Shown here: piece after piece, positions 26,321 to 34,921 of the stretch
Layout of the letters: each line of letters begins with the position of its first letter
Numbering within the stretch: the first letter of the stretch is position 1
Assembly: GCA_024636935.1 (NCBI GenBank)
Contig: JAGXGC010000022.1
Span: forward strand, 85,168 to 149,167
Origin: Sideroxydans sp.
Lineage (GTDB): Bacteria > Pseudomonadota > Gammaproteobacteria > Burkholderiales > Gallionellaceae
Reading direction: 5' to 3'
DNA: 64,000 bases
Notes under the pieces: generated by a model
The model's input: only the letters and a program-made list of their open reading frames with translations
Database searches by the model: none
Told to the model about the DNA's origin: nothing
Program-made: the position numbers and the translations under genes

Positions 26321-27226
26321 GAAATGAAACAGAATTCCACTCCATCGCAAACCTACAAAGGGGAAGTGGAACACAACAAGAAAGAGCACTTTGTAGGAGT
26401 AGCTACAAGTCAGAATCCCGTATTACCCCGCTACGCACGCCTACCCATCAACCGCTGCAACCTGCCCGCCGACATACTCGGCGGCCTCACCTTCCAGCGC
26501 GCCCCTATCGCGCTCGAACTAGACGGTGTCGCACAGTTCCACCGCGGCCTGTTCGAGTTGCTCGACAAACTGGACGACGCGCACGAACGCGCACTGGCAT
26601 TCATCATTCATATGAATGCCTCCTTCTATCTGGATCAACCGGAACAAGCGGGCTATACCGACAGCACGTTGCACAAACGACAAAAGGCCGACTACATGCG
26701 CATGATGCGCGGCTGGAGTTTCGATTCGGATGGCGTGGAAGGCGCTGCATTGAAAGGCTGGGTGGAATCGCGCTTCGGATTGTTACCAAGGCAACACGGC
26801 GGGCACATCAGAGACTTCTCTGGAGAAGCCTCTAGAAGCTACCTAGAGATGCGCGCGACAGCTTTGTACGGAACCAACGCCATCGAATCGCAGTTCGACC
26901 TACTCTATACATATAGCCAATACGAACTCGCCCGCCTCCATCCCGAGGAAACACACCTGACCTTGTATCGTGGCGTGAATCGCCTTGATGAATTCGAGAC
27001 CATCGCGACAATAGACAATAAGCACCGCATCGTCTTACTCAACAACCTCAACTCCTTCACCGCCAACCTCGAACGCGCCGACGAGTTCGGCGACTGTCTA
27101 CTCACCGCACGCGTGCCCTTATCTAAAGTGTTTTGCTATACGAGATTGCTGCCAGGGATGTTACTAGGGGAGGATGAGTACACCGTGATCGGTGGCTTGT
27201 ATGAGGTGGGGATGGCGGCTTATTGA
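26321..27226 (+). CDS. draT: DraT, NAD-dinitrogenase reductase ADP-ribosyltransferase
   Basis: A DraT of about 301 residues. Homology begins at ARLPINRCNLPADILGGLTFQ and includes HMNASFYLDQP, LYRGVNRLDEFE and the NNLNSFTANLERADEFGD segment. DraT inactivates NifH by attaching ADP-ribose to its arginine (Arg101 here) when ammonium or darkness/energy limitation is sensed. The start is uncertain: ATG 26321 has no ribosome binding site, an ATG at 26240 would place the nifH promoter inside the gene, and a GTG at 26366 follows AAAGGGG closely. The partner glycohydrolase DraG is not encoded in the window. Confidence 0.92.
   Translation, partial: EMKQNSTPSQTYKGEVEHNKKEHFVGVATSQNPVLPRYARLPINRCNLPADILGGLTFQRAPIALELDGVAQFHRGLFELLDKLDDAHERALAFIIHMNASFYLDQPEQAGYTDSTLHKRQKADYMRMMRGWSFDSDGVEGAALKGWVESRFGLLPRQHGGHIRDFSGEASRSYLEMRATALYGTNAIESQFDLLYTYSQYELARLHPEETHLTLYRGVNRLDEFETIATIDNKHRIVLLNNLNSFTANLERADEFGDCLLTARVPLSKVFCYTRLLPGMLLGEDEYTVIGGLYEVGMAAY
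26392..26407. promoter_or_regulatory. NifA-type activator site of nifH
   Basis: TGTAGGAGTAGCTACA is an exact TGT-N10-ACA and nearly a full palindrome. It is about 105 bases upstream of the nifH -24 element, the usual distance. It falls in the N-terminal coding part of draT as annotated. Confidence 0.82.
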
Positions 27227-27418
27227 GGCTACTCTGTAAACCTTGCCATCAGGCCATGACGATGACAATTGCACTTCAGCATTAGTGGTCTAACAGCTCT
27301 CTGCAATGGTTGAACTGCTACCGGCCATTCCTGCCAGTCCGATTTGAAAATCCATCTCCATAAAGCAGCCGCTTTCCACTGGCCGCGTCGTGAACATAGT
27401 AGACGATCAAGAATTACC

Positions 27419-29353
27419 TCAATACTGTTTGCTGAGCAAATCGATCAAACTCTCCAAATTGACTGGTTTATGCAATACAGGCCAATCGAATAGCTCGGCT
27501 TTGCTAATGAAATTCGAGGAGGTGTTGCCAGACATCATGACTGCGCAGATTGGCTTTTGTAGTTTTCTTCGAACCTCGAGTAGAAAATTGATGCCATCAA
27601 TGCTGTCGGGCAGCATGTAATCAACTATGAAGCAATCAGCATTTCCAAGGTCAGCATGCTGTAAGGCGGTTTTTGCGCTATGGAACCTTTCTACCACACC
27701 GCCCATCACTTCCAGAGCACTGCTCAAAGCCTCTGAAACCATTTCATCATCCTCAACTACAATAAATCGCTTCCCTTTAACAAAGACCAAGCTTGCCTCC
27801 TGCTCCGGAAATTCTAATGAAAATGATTCATGTAGCGCGCCATTTGAAACGCGCTTCTCCATAGGCAGATAGAAGGAAAATATCGACCCTTTCCCGAGTT
27901 GAGAGCGGCAGTGAATTTCCGTACCAAGAATATCCAGTGTACGTTTCACAATGGAAAGCCCCAGTCCAATTCCCTTAGCTCTGTCTCGTTGCTGATTACC
28001 AACCTGATAGAACTCTTCAAATATATTTTCAATATTTACATCGTCAATACCAATTCCGGTATCCCATATTTGAAACAGAACTTTCTCTCCCCGTGGTCGC
28101 GCGGAAATCAGAATGGAGCCGCTCAATGTGTATTTGATTGCATTTGAAACCAAATTTATAAAAACTGACTTGAGCAACCCGATGTCGGCATGCACAACGA
28201 CTTCCTTGCTCATCGGATAGTACAGCTTGAGTCGGATATGCTTTTCGTTGGCCATCGGCGAAAAGCTCTCGTCAAGCCATCTAAAAATATCGGCCGCCTG
28301 TATTGAAATGTTTTCCGGCTTGAGTATGCCAGCCTCCAGTTTTGATACATCCAGCAATGCATCAAGCAACTCATTGAAGTTGGACATCGCCTGGTCAAGA
28401 CGCTGGATTATTTGATTCTGCTCTGGCCTTAGAGCCGTAAACTTTAGTGCATCTATGAATAAATTCGCTGCCGCCAGAGGCTGTCTTAAGTCGTGGCCCG
28501 CAGCCGCAAGGAAGCGGGATTTCTCCTTCTCTTTCATTTCCAACTTGGCATACGAATTTCTAAGTTCATCTGCCGCAAATTTACTCTCGGTGATGTCGCT
28601 TGCCGTGCCAATCATTCTGAGGGGCCTTCCCTCGTCATCACGAAAAGTAACCTTTCCTCTTGTCAGCAACCACCTGAAGGCGCCATCGTCCCCTCGCGCT
28701 CGTTGCTCAACCACGTAGCTGTCTGACTTATTCGAAACGACTTCATCAAAAGCCATCATAGTTACCGCTACGCAGTCAGGATGCAGTCGATCAATCCAAT
28801 CGTTAATAGAATATTCCGACTCGGACACGGGCGGTTCAATCCCTAATATATCCAACATTCTTTTAGAAACAATATTATTACCAGTGCGGAAGTCAAAATT
28901 CCAAACACCATCGCCAGAACCTTCAAGCGCAAACTTCCAAACTTCTTCCGATTGCAGACGCTCAGTAATGTCACGCCAAACGCAGTAGAAAGTATCCTTG
29001 CCATCGAAGTCGATTTTCAAGAGCGTGACCTCGGCAATGAAATTTTCGCCGTTCGCTTTTGTATGAACCCACTCAAATCTATTCTGCCCGATTTTTTTGG
29101 TAATCGAGAACATGCGCTCAGCTTTGATAAATGACTCTTCTCCATCCGGCTGTTTATGAGGAGAAAGTTCAGAGGGATGCAGGTTTAATAGCTCTTCTCT
29201 GGATGAATAGCCCAAATGTTTTACCGCCGCATCATTACACTCAATGAATTTATGATCTTGGATGATCCAAGTTGGATCAGGAGATGAGTTGAATAAATTT
29301 CCGAACCAATTGGGATCGTCGTTTTTTGAGGGGATGGACATTGATTCCGCCAT
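27419..29353 (-). CDS. PAS-PAS hybrid sensor histidine kinase with receiver domain
   Basis: A 644-residue soluble hybrid kinase. Two PAS domains come first (about 15-130 and 135-260), then HisKA with FLAAAGHDLRQPLAAANLFID (His about 292), HATPase (NLVSNAIKY, DTGIGI, GIGLGLSIVKR) and a C-terminal receiver (FIVVEDDEMV, FIVDYMLPD with the phospho-accepting Asp). The HDLRQPL histidine box is of the type seen in hybrids that signal to a separate regulator. It is AT-richer than nif genes and convergent with draT; no partner regulator is adjacent. Confidence 0.92.
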   Translation of the reverse strand: MAESMSIPSKNDDPNWFGNLFNSSPDPTWIIQDHKFIECNDAAVKHLGYSSREELLNLHPSELSPHKQPDGEESFIKAERMFSITKKIGQNRFEWVHTKANGENFIAEVTLLKIDFDGKDTFYCVWRDITERLQSEEVWKFALEGSGDGVWNFDFRTGNNIVSKRMLDILGIEPPVSESEYSINDWIDRLHPDCVAVTMMAFDEVVSNKSDSYVVEQRARGDDGAFRWLLTRGKVTFRDDEGRPLRMIGTASDITESKFAADELRNSYAKLEMKEKEKSRFLAAAGHDLRQPLAAANLFIDALKFTALRPEQNQIIQRLDQAMSNFNELLDALLDVSKLEAGILKPENISIQAADIFRWLDESFSPMANEKHIRLKLYYPMSKEVVVHADIGLLKSVFINLVSNAIKYTLSGSILISARPRGEKVLFQIWDTGIGIDDVNIENIFEEFYQVGNQQRDRAKGIGLGLSIVKRTLDILGTEIHCRSQLGKGSIFSFYLPMEKRVSNGALHESFSLEFPEQEASLVFVKGKRFIVVEDDEMVSEALSSALEVMGGVVERFHSAKTALQHADLGNADCFIVDYMLPDSIDGINFLLEVRRKLQKPICAVMMSGNTSSNFISKAELFDWPVLHKPVNLESLIDLLSKQY

Positions 29354-29782
29354 TTAAAGTTGTATTTCGTCTGCCGAACTTACCAGCGTTCGTCATCTAA
29401 GGGAATATGCCAAACAGAATTGAAAATATATTCACTCCTCATCTTTTAAGTATTAACAGTTTCAATATATTTTCTCCATCGCTCAATGTTTCATTATATC
29501 TAACACGTCAGCTCATCGCCCCAACCGAGAAGTTACGCTTGCATTCAATGACGCTTTTACCCACGCAGCGGAAGTGCAGACAAGTCCATCTTTCATACCC
29601 ACTTGGCCGGCTTCTTGCTCATCATCTCCCAGTAGCACTCTGCGACTTCGACTGACTTCAGTCTTATTCCTGCAAACCCAACGTCTGCCGCCTTCACAGG
29701 TGGTGCATCGCGGTTGTAGGTAATCCGACATCGCCAGTTTTTATTGTGGCGTCGCGTTCGTTATTTACTCTGGGAATCAACA
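29354..29782. other. Intergenic region between histidine kinase and GST genes
   Basis: I see no supported gene in these 429 bases. The first half is AT-rich; the second half is GC-richer decayed sequence. A TGT-N10-ACA motif at 29715-29730 lies 53 bases before the GST start, but no GG-N10-GC promoter accompanies it. Confidence 0.5.
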
Positions 29783-30400
29783 ATGAAGTTCTACATGACA
29801 CCCGGCTCTTGCTCGACCGGCATCCACATCCTGCTAGAAGAGTTGGAATTGGTATTCGAGGTGTATCTGGTAAACCTGATGGCGGGTGATCATTTGAAAT
29901 CGGAGAATCTGGCGGTGAATCCAAAAGGCACGATCCCCACCCTAGTGCGGGATGACGGCTCTTCCATCACCGAGTTCCAAGCCATCGCTTGGTGGTTGGC
30001 GCGCAGTTATCCGAAGGCGAAGTTATTACCGGAAGGCATCGACAACGAAGTGCGCGTGATCGAGACATTGGATTACGTGGTGGGCACGATCCACGGCTCT
30101 GGTTACACACGCATCTTCACCACCGAGAATTATTCACCCAACACAGCCGAACACGAAGCGATACAAGCACGCGGACGCGAGATCGTGAGCAAAGGTTTTG
30201 CGGTGATGAACGAGGTGTTGGCAGACAAAGAATACGTGGTCGGTAGTTTCAGCATCGCCGATGCGACTTTGTTCTATGTGGAATTCTGGGCGGACAAGAT
30301 CAAGCTGGATCTGCCGCCCAACTGTTTGGCGCATTACCAACGCATGTTGCAACGCCCCGCGGTGCGCCGTGTGTTGATGGAAGAAGGTTACCGGGTTTGA
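29783..30400 (+). CDS. Glutathione S-transferase family protein, nif-associated
   Basis: A 205-residue protein with an N-terminal thioredoxin-like domain (MKFYMTPGSCSTGIHILLEE, NPKGTIPTLVRDDGSSITE) and an all-helical C-terminal domain (YVVGSFSIADATLFYVEFWA). A GST of this type is recurrent in diazotroph nif regions; protection of oxygen-sensitive or metal-cluster steps has been suggested, not shown. It is followed by a REPIN-like element and the Fe-S protein gene on the same strand. Confidence 0.85.
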   Translation: MKFYMTPGSCSTGIHILLEELELVFEVYLVNLMAGDHLKSENLAVNPKGTIPTLVRDDGSSITEFQAIAWWLARSYPKAKLLPEGIDNEVRVIETLDYVVGTIHGSGYTRIFTTENYSPNTAEHEAIQARGREIVSKGFAVMNEVLADKEYVVGSFSIADATLFYVEFWADKIKLDLPPNCLAHYQRMLQRPAVRRVLMEEGYRV

Positions 30401-30427
30401 TTCAGACGACCAATTGAACCAAAGTGC

Positions 30428-30553
30428 CGTCATACCGTTGCAGGCCGGCATCCAGATGATTGATCCTCCACCGCGCAAGCGCGGTGACAGCATGTTTTGT
30501 CTGCTACGCAGAGTGTTTTTATTGACTGGATACCGGCCTGCACCGGTATGACG
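30428..30553. repeat. REPIN-like palindromic element, copy 3
   Basis: A 126-base element with left arm CCGTCATACCGTTGCAGGCC and right arm ending CACCGGTATGACG; the centre carries CCGCGCAAGCGCGG. The arms use ATACC/GGTAT. It separates the GST and Fe-S protein genes. Confidence 0.85.
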
Positions 30554-30586
30554 GGATACTGAATTTTTAGAATTTTCGCACACACT

Positions 30587-32002
30587 ATGAATGAAAAAAC
30601 TTCTCCGATAAATACCAAACTCGACTGGTCTGCCTACGAGAGCTACGGCAGTTTCGGCTTCGATAGCTTTGGTGATTTTGGCGGCGGCTCTGCTGCGACA
30701 GAACCTGCGGCGGATGGTGGCGGTTACGCAAAAGCAGCGGCGGTGTGTATGGGCAAGCGCCATTGTCAGGAGAAGGGCAAGGGTGTGATGTGCCCCAGCT
30801 ATCGCGTCACTGATGACGAGAAGCATTCCACCCATCATCGCGCAGTTACGCTTAAGGCGGCGCTGGATGGCGAGTTCGGCGAGCATCCATTTCTAAGCGA
30901 AGAGCTTTCTGAAGCGATGGAGCTGTGCGTGAGTTGCAAAGGCTGCAAGAGCGAATGTCCGCATGGTGTGGATATGGCGTTGCTGCGCGTGGAAGCATTG
31001 GCGCAGCGTTGGCAGCAACTGGGACGCGTGCCATTGCGTGAGCGTTTGTTCGCCAATACGCCGCGCTTTGCCCAGCATCTGAAACTATTCAACTGGGTGG
31101 GCGCGATGCGTAAACGCGTGCCGCTGATCGCGAATGTGATGGAAAGTTGGTTGGGCATCGCGGCCAAGCGTTCATTGCCCAAGGCGGCAGCGCAGGATTT
31201 CATTTCTTCGCAACCGCGATCTGTTGCTGCAACTGAAGGCGCGCGCGAAGTGGTGCTGCTGGTGGATACTTTCTCCAACCATCTCGATCCGCAGATCGCA
31301 CAGGCAGCCTTGGAGGTTTTGCAAAGCGCGGGTTACACCGTGCACATCGCACAAGCTGCTGCGGGTGAACGCGACCTATGCTGCGGGCGCACCTACCTCT
31401 CCAACGGATTGATAGACGAGGCACGCAATGAGGCAACGCGTTTGCTGGATGTACTCGCGCCCTTCGCAGAACGCGGACTGCCGGTGATCGGCTTGGAGCC
31501 TTCTTGCCTGTTGATGTTGCGCGATGAATATCACGCGCTGGGCTTGGGCGAACGTGTTGCGAAGCTCGCCAATTCTGCCGTGCTGCTGGAAGAGTTCCTC
31601 GCACGTGAACACGATGCGAAGCGGCTGACCTTGCCGCTCAAACCGCTCACCGGAAAAGTGTTGGTGCATGGCCATTGCCACCAAAAGGCATTCGGTGCGA
31701 TGCCTGCGATGGGTAAGGTGCTGGGGCTGGTGCCGGGCTTGCAGGTGGAATTTATCGAGTCGAGCTGCTGCGGCATGTCGGGTTCGTTCGGCATGGAGGC
31801 GGAACATTACGAGGTGTCGATGAAGATGGGCGAACTGTCTTTGTTGCCCACGGTACGCGCCGCCGAGGCTGATACGCTGTTGATAGCCAACGGCACCAGT
31901 TGCCGCCACCAGATACGCGACGGGGCGGCACGTGAAGCGTCTCATTTGGCACAGGTGTTGCGACTTGCCTTGAGGGGCGAACAGGAAAACTCAGCTTACT
32001 GA
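30587..32002 (+). CDS. Fe-S oxidoreductase with two CCG domains
   Basis: A 471-residue protein resembling the C-terminal Fe-S half of FAD-linked oxidases (GlpC/GlcF/HdrB-like). It has an atypical first cluster region (CMGKRHCQEKGKGVMCPSY, about 54-72), a second site CVSCKGCKSECP (about 108-119), and two cysteine-rich CCG modules (LCCGRTYLSNG and SSCCGMSGSFG) that can bind unusual clusters. The FAD domain normally fused to it is missing and not encoded nearby. A GST plus Fe-S oxidoreductase pair in a nif region suggests a redox accessory role, which is inference. Confidence 0.82.
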   Translation: MNEKTSPINTKLDWSAYESYGSFGFDSFGDFGGGSAATEPAADGGGYAKAAAVCMGKRHCQEKGKGVMCPSYRVTDDEKHSTHHRAVTLKAALDGEFGEHPFLSEELSEAMELCVSCKGCKSECPHGVDMALLRVEALAQRWQQLGRVPLRERLFANTPRFAQHLKLFNWVGAMRKRVPLIANVMESWLGIAAKRSLPKAAAQDFISSQPRSVAATEGAREVVLLVDTFSNHLDPQIAQAALEVLQSAGYTVHIAQAAAGERDLCCGRTYLSNGLIDEARNEATRLLDVLAPFAERGLPVIGLEPSCLLMLRDEYHALGLGERVAKLANSAVLLEEFLAREHDAKRLTLPLKPLTGKVLVHGHCHQKAFGAMPAMGKVLGLVPGLQVEFIESSCCGMSGSFGMEAEHYEVSMKMGELSLLPTVRAAEADTLLIANGTSCRHQIRDGAAREASHLAQVLRLALRGEQENSAY

Positions 32003-32022
32003 AGCGGGCGTGGCCTGAAGCA

Positions 32023-33537
32023 TCACTTCACGTTGTAGACGGTATGGCAGTTCTTACCAGATTGCTTTGCCTGATACATGGCTTGGTCCGCATGCCGCAT
32101 CAGCATGTCGGCATCTGCATCATCTTCAGGATATAGCGTCACCCCGATACTGGCTGATACCTGCAGTTTCAGATCCCCGATCTTCAAAGGGGATGCGGCC
32201 GCACCCAGCATCCGGGACACTAGCAGATCACAATCCTCGGGTTGTTCGAGATCGACCAGGACGGCCACGAACTCATCCCCTCCGATGCGGGCCAGCGTAT
32301 CGCCTTCGCGCAGCACACCTCTCATTCGCTGAGAGACCTCGATCAACAAATCATCACCAACCTTGTGTCCGTAGGTGTCGTTCACAGCCTTAAATCCATC
32401 AAGGTCGATGAACAACACCGCCAGAGAATGCTTTCTTCGCTGTGTCTGCGCAAGCGCCTGCTGTAAACGATCCGCTAGCAATACCCGATTGGGAAGCCCT
32501 GTCAGCGCATCGAAATGTGCGATCCGCTCCAACTCGTGCTGATGCCTTTTCATGGTAGTGATATCTGTGAACAAGGCCACGTAGTTCTGCACGGCATGGT
32601 TCGAATCGCGCACGGCACTGATGGTGAGTATCTCGGCATACACTTCCCCACTCTTGCGCCGGTTCCAGACCTCACCGCTCCAGAAATCGTTTTTGATTAT
32701 TTGCTGCCACATCGCCGCATAGAATTCAGGTGTCTGCCTACCAGACTGGAGAATGCGTGGATTTCGGCCCAATACCTCATCACGGCTATAACCCGTGATA
32801 CAGCTGAACGTTTCATTCACCTCGATGATGTCACCGCGTGAATCTGCGATCAATATCCCTTCACGTGCGTGCGTGAATACATTGGCAGCGAGTTGCAGTT
32901 CCGCCTCAGCGGTTTTTCGACTGTCAATATCCCAGCAATAGCCGATGTAGCCGAGAAAGCCGCCCTTATCATCACAACGCGGCACGCCCACGTCGGCTAC
33001 CCAACCATAACTCCCATCGGCACGCCTCAGCCGGAATTCCATTTCGAATCGCTGCCGGGTATCGAATGCATTCTGACAATATGAAGCACAGCGATCTCTA
33101 TCATCCGGATGCATCCCTGCCAACCAACCGGTACCCAATTCGTGCTCCATACTCTGACCGGTGTAGTCGAGCCAATGCTTGTTGTACCAGCTCCCCATAT
33201 TCTGAGCATCCGCCATCCAGATCAGTGCCGGCGCATGGTCGGCCATCCGGCGGAAACGCACTTCACTTTCTCGAAGTGCTTGCTCGGCGAGTTTTCGTTC
33301 GTTGATATTGAGTATCAACGGACGAAAAACAATAAAATGGAATATGGGAAACAGCAGCAATGCCAAGGCCGCCGCATCGATCATCGACGCCGCAATCTTA
33401 GACATTGGCGGCAGCGACGAGAGAAGCATCATCACTAAGATTTCAACAACAAATACTGAAACCACCAACACCGAGAGCAACCACGCTGGCGATTGATGAG
33501 GCTCTTTTCTAGCGCCCCCAAAGAATTTTTGAATCAT
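32023..33537 (-). CDS. Membrane PAS-PAS-GGDEF diguanylate cyclase
   Basis: A 504-residue protein with two N-terminal transmembrane helices (about 18-42 and 48-72), two PAS domains (about 90-205 and 210-325), and a GGDEF domain whose active loop is intact (RIGGDEFVAVL). The inhibitory I-site is also intact (REGD, five residues before GGDEF). It should make c-di-GMP in response to a PAS-sensed cue. It is downstream of the porin and GGDEF-EAL genes on the same strand, 88 bases from the porin start side. Confidence 0.92.
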   Translation of the reverse strand: MIQKFFGGARKEPHQSPAWLLSVLVVSVFVVEILVMMLLSSLPPMSKIAASMIDAAALALLLFPIFHFIVFRPLILNINERKLAEQALRESEVRFRRMADHAPALIWMADAQNMGSWYNKHWLDYTGQSMEHELGTGWLAGMHPDDRDRCASYCQNAFDTRQRFEMEFRLRRADGSYGWVADVGVPRCDDKGGFLGYIGYCWDIDSRKTAEAELQLAANVFTHAREGILIADSRGDIIEVNETFSCITGYSRDEVLGRNPRILQSGRQTPEFYAAMWQQIIKNDFWSGEVWNRRKSGEVYAEILTISAVRDSNHAVQNYVALFTDITTMKRHQHELERIAHFDALTGLPNRVLLADRLQQALAQTQRRKHSLAVLFIDLDGFKAVNDTYGHKVGDDLLIEVSQRMRGVLREGDTLARIGGDEFVAVLVDLEQPEDCDLLVSRMLGAAASPLKIGDLKLQVSASIGVTLYPEDDADADMLMRHADQAMYQAKQSGKNCHTVYNVK

Positions 33538-33625
33538 TTCAGCCCCCCCGCTGAAGACGATGATCTAGCCTTCGATATATTTTTATTTACATGGATTCTA
33601 CACCGCATATAAGTAGTCCTGTGCG

Positions 33626-34921
33626 CTAGAAGCTCCAGGTCAACTGGACGCTCATGCGATTACCTAGATCGTTCGCGATCAGCAGCGCATTATCACGCGC
33701 AGGACCTGCTGCGATATCGTTCGAATTGCTGACTGACATTTTGCGCCACTCATGATTGACGATGAGATGAACGGCGGGGGAAAAGAAATACTGCAAGCCC
33801 AGGGTGACGGTCGAGAACTCACGCTCATTGGTCAGTGATCGCTTCATGAAATCCAGATAGTCATAGCGAAGGTCCGCTTCCCATTCAGGTCGGAAGCGCC
33901 AGCCACCTTCCACATACCAACCGGATGCCGCTTCATTGACACCGGCAGCGAACGGCTGACCGACGAAGGGTGGCGCTTGTCCGCCAACGACCATACCATC
34001 AGCTTGCAGATATTCTGCCGACAAGCGGACCCCTTCCTGTAGATACTTGATCCCTGCGCCTTCACGGACCATGCCGAAATGCTCACTACCGAACAGCCGT
34101 GAGCCGCGCTGACGCCACAGGAAGACACTAAGATCTTCCCGGTTCGGCCCCGCTTTGCCGAGCAGGTAGGAAGCCTGGAAACGGACAGTCAGGTCTTTGC
34201 GATCATCATTGTCCCGCGGTGTATCGATCGTGTTGCCGTTGGACAGCATCGCCGCATAGGAATATTCCCACTGCCCGCGTTGTGTCCAGTCATAGACCTG
34301 CACGCCCCAATCCCGATAGCCTGAGAAACCACTGGCCAGCCGTGCGGTGGAGGTGCCGGTCGGATTGACAGCCCCGGTCGCCTCCACAGGCAAGCCGACC
34401 AGCATGTAGAGCACAGCATTGGAATTGTAGATGTAAGGTTCGGATACATTGACCGCCAGCAGTGCCTCCTCACTGGTCGGCAACTTGAACAGACCGGCGC
34501 GTATACGGGCACCGGGAATGTAGTTGAATGTCAGAGAGGCATCACTCAGTACAGCGTCCTTGTAATAGGTCGCCCCGTTGCGACCGGCATCGGCAGCGAG
34601 GAAGTAATTGATTTCGTCATTCAATCTCCCCCGCATCGCCACGCCGGCGCGAAACACTTGGAACTGATGGGGAGTGCTCAGACTCGGCCAATTCAGGTTG
34701 AGTGTGGAATAGCGCCCGTTATAGACCGCGCCGACCCCCTGCATGCCAGCGACTGGGCTGGCCTGGATATGGGTATAGGTCGGCTGAATGAATCCGCCCA
34801 CCCTGAAATCAGGGGCATTGGGCGGTTCGTTCCCTTGCAGCTGCAGCCAATTCGTCGCCTGAGAACCTGTAGAGATGATTAACATCAAGATGGCTACAGT
34901 TAGACTGATTCGCACCTTCAT
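33626..34921 (-). CDS. Outer-membrane porin, OprO/OprP-like or related
   Basis: A 431-residue protein with a signal peptide (about 1-22, ending SQATN) and alternating aromatic/glycine beta-strand segments ending in MSVQLTWSF, with the terminal phenylalanine of an outer-membrane barrel. The segments FRVGGFIQPTYTHI and EWEADLRYDYLDF are porin-like, but the transported solute is not evident. Its ATG overlaps the stop of the upstream GGDEF-EAL gene by 4 bases, so the barrel and the c-di-GMP enzyme are made together. Confidence 0.78.
   Translation of the reverse strand: MKVRISLTVAILMLIISTGSQATNWLQLQGNEPPNAPDFRVGGFIQPTYTHIQASPVAGMQGVGAVYNGRYSTLNLNWPSLSTPHQFQVFRAGVAMRGRLNDEINYFLAADAGRNGATYYKDAVLSDASLTFNYIPGARIRAGLFKLPTSEEALLAVNVSEPYIYNSNAVLYMLVGLPVEATGAVNPTGTSTARLASGFSGYRDWGVQVYDWTQRGQWEYSYAAMLSNGNTIDTPRDNDDRKDLTVRFQASYLLGKAGPNREDLSVFLWRQRGSRLFGSEHFGMVREGAGIKYLQEGVRLSAEYLQADGMVVGGQAPPFVGQPFAAGVNEAASGWYVEGGWRFRPEWEADLRYDYLDFMKRSLTNEREFSTVTLGLQYFFSPAVHLIVNHEWRKMSVSNSNDIAAGPARDNALLIANDLGNRMSVQLTWSF

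Noticed and set aside
29715..29730. TGT-N10-ACA before the GST gene as a NifA site
   Set aside because: No GG-N10-GC promoter between it and the start codon; such a motif is expected several times by chance in 64 kb.
29513..29731. A 72-codon minus-strand frame between kinase and GST genes
   Set aside because: Composition and content look like decayed intergenic sequence; no start signal or family.
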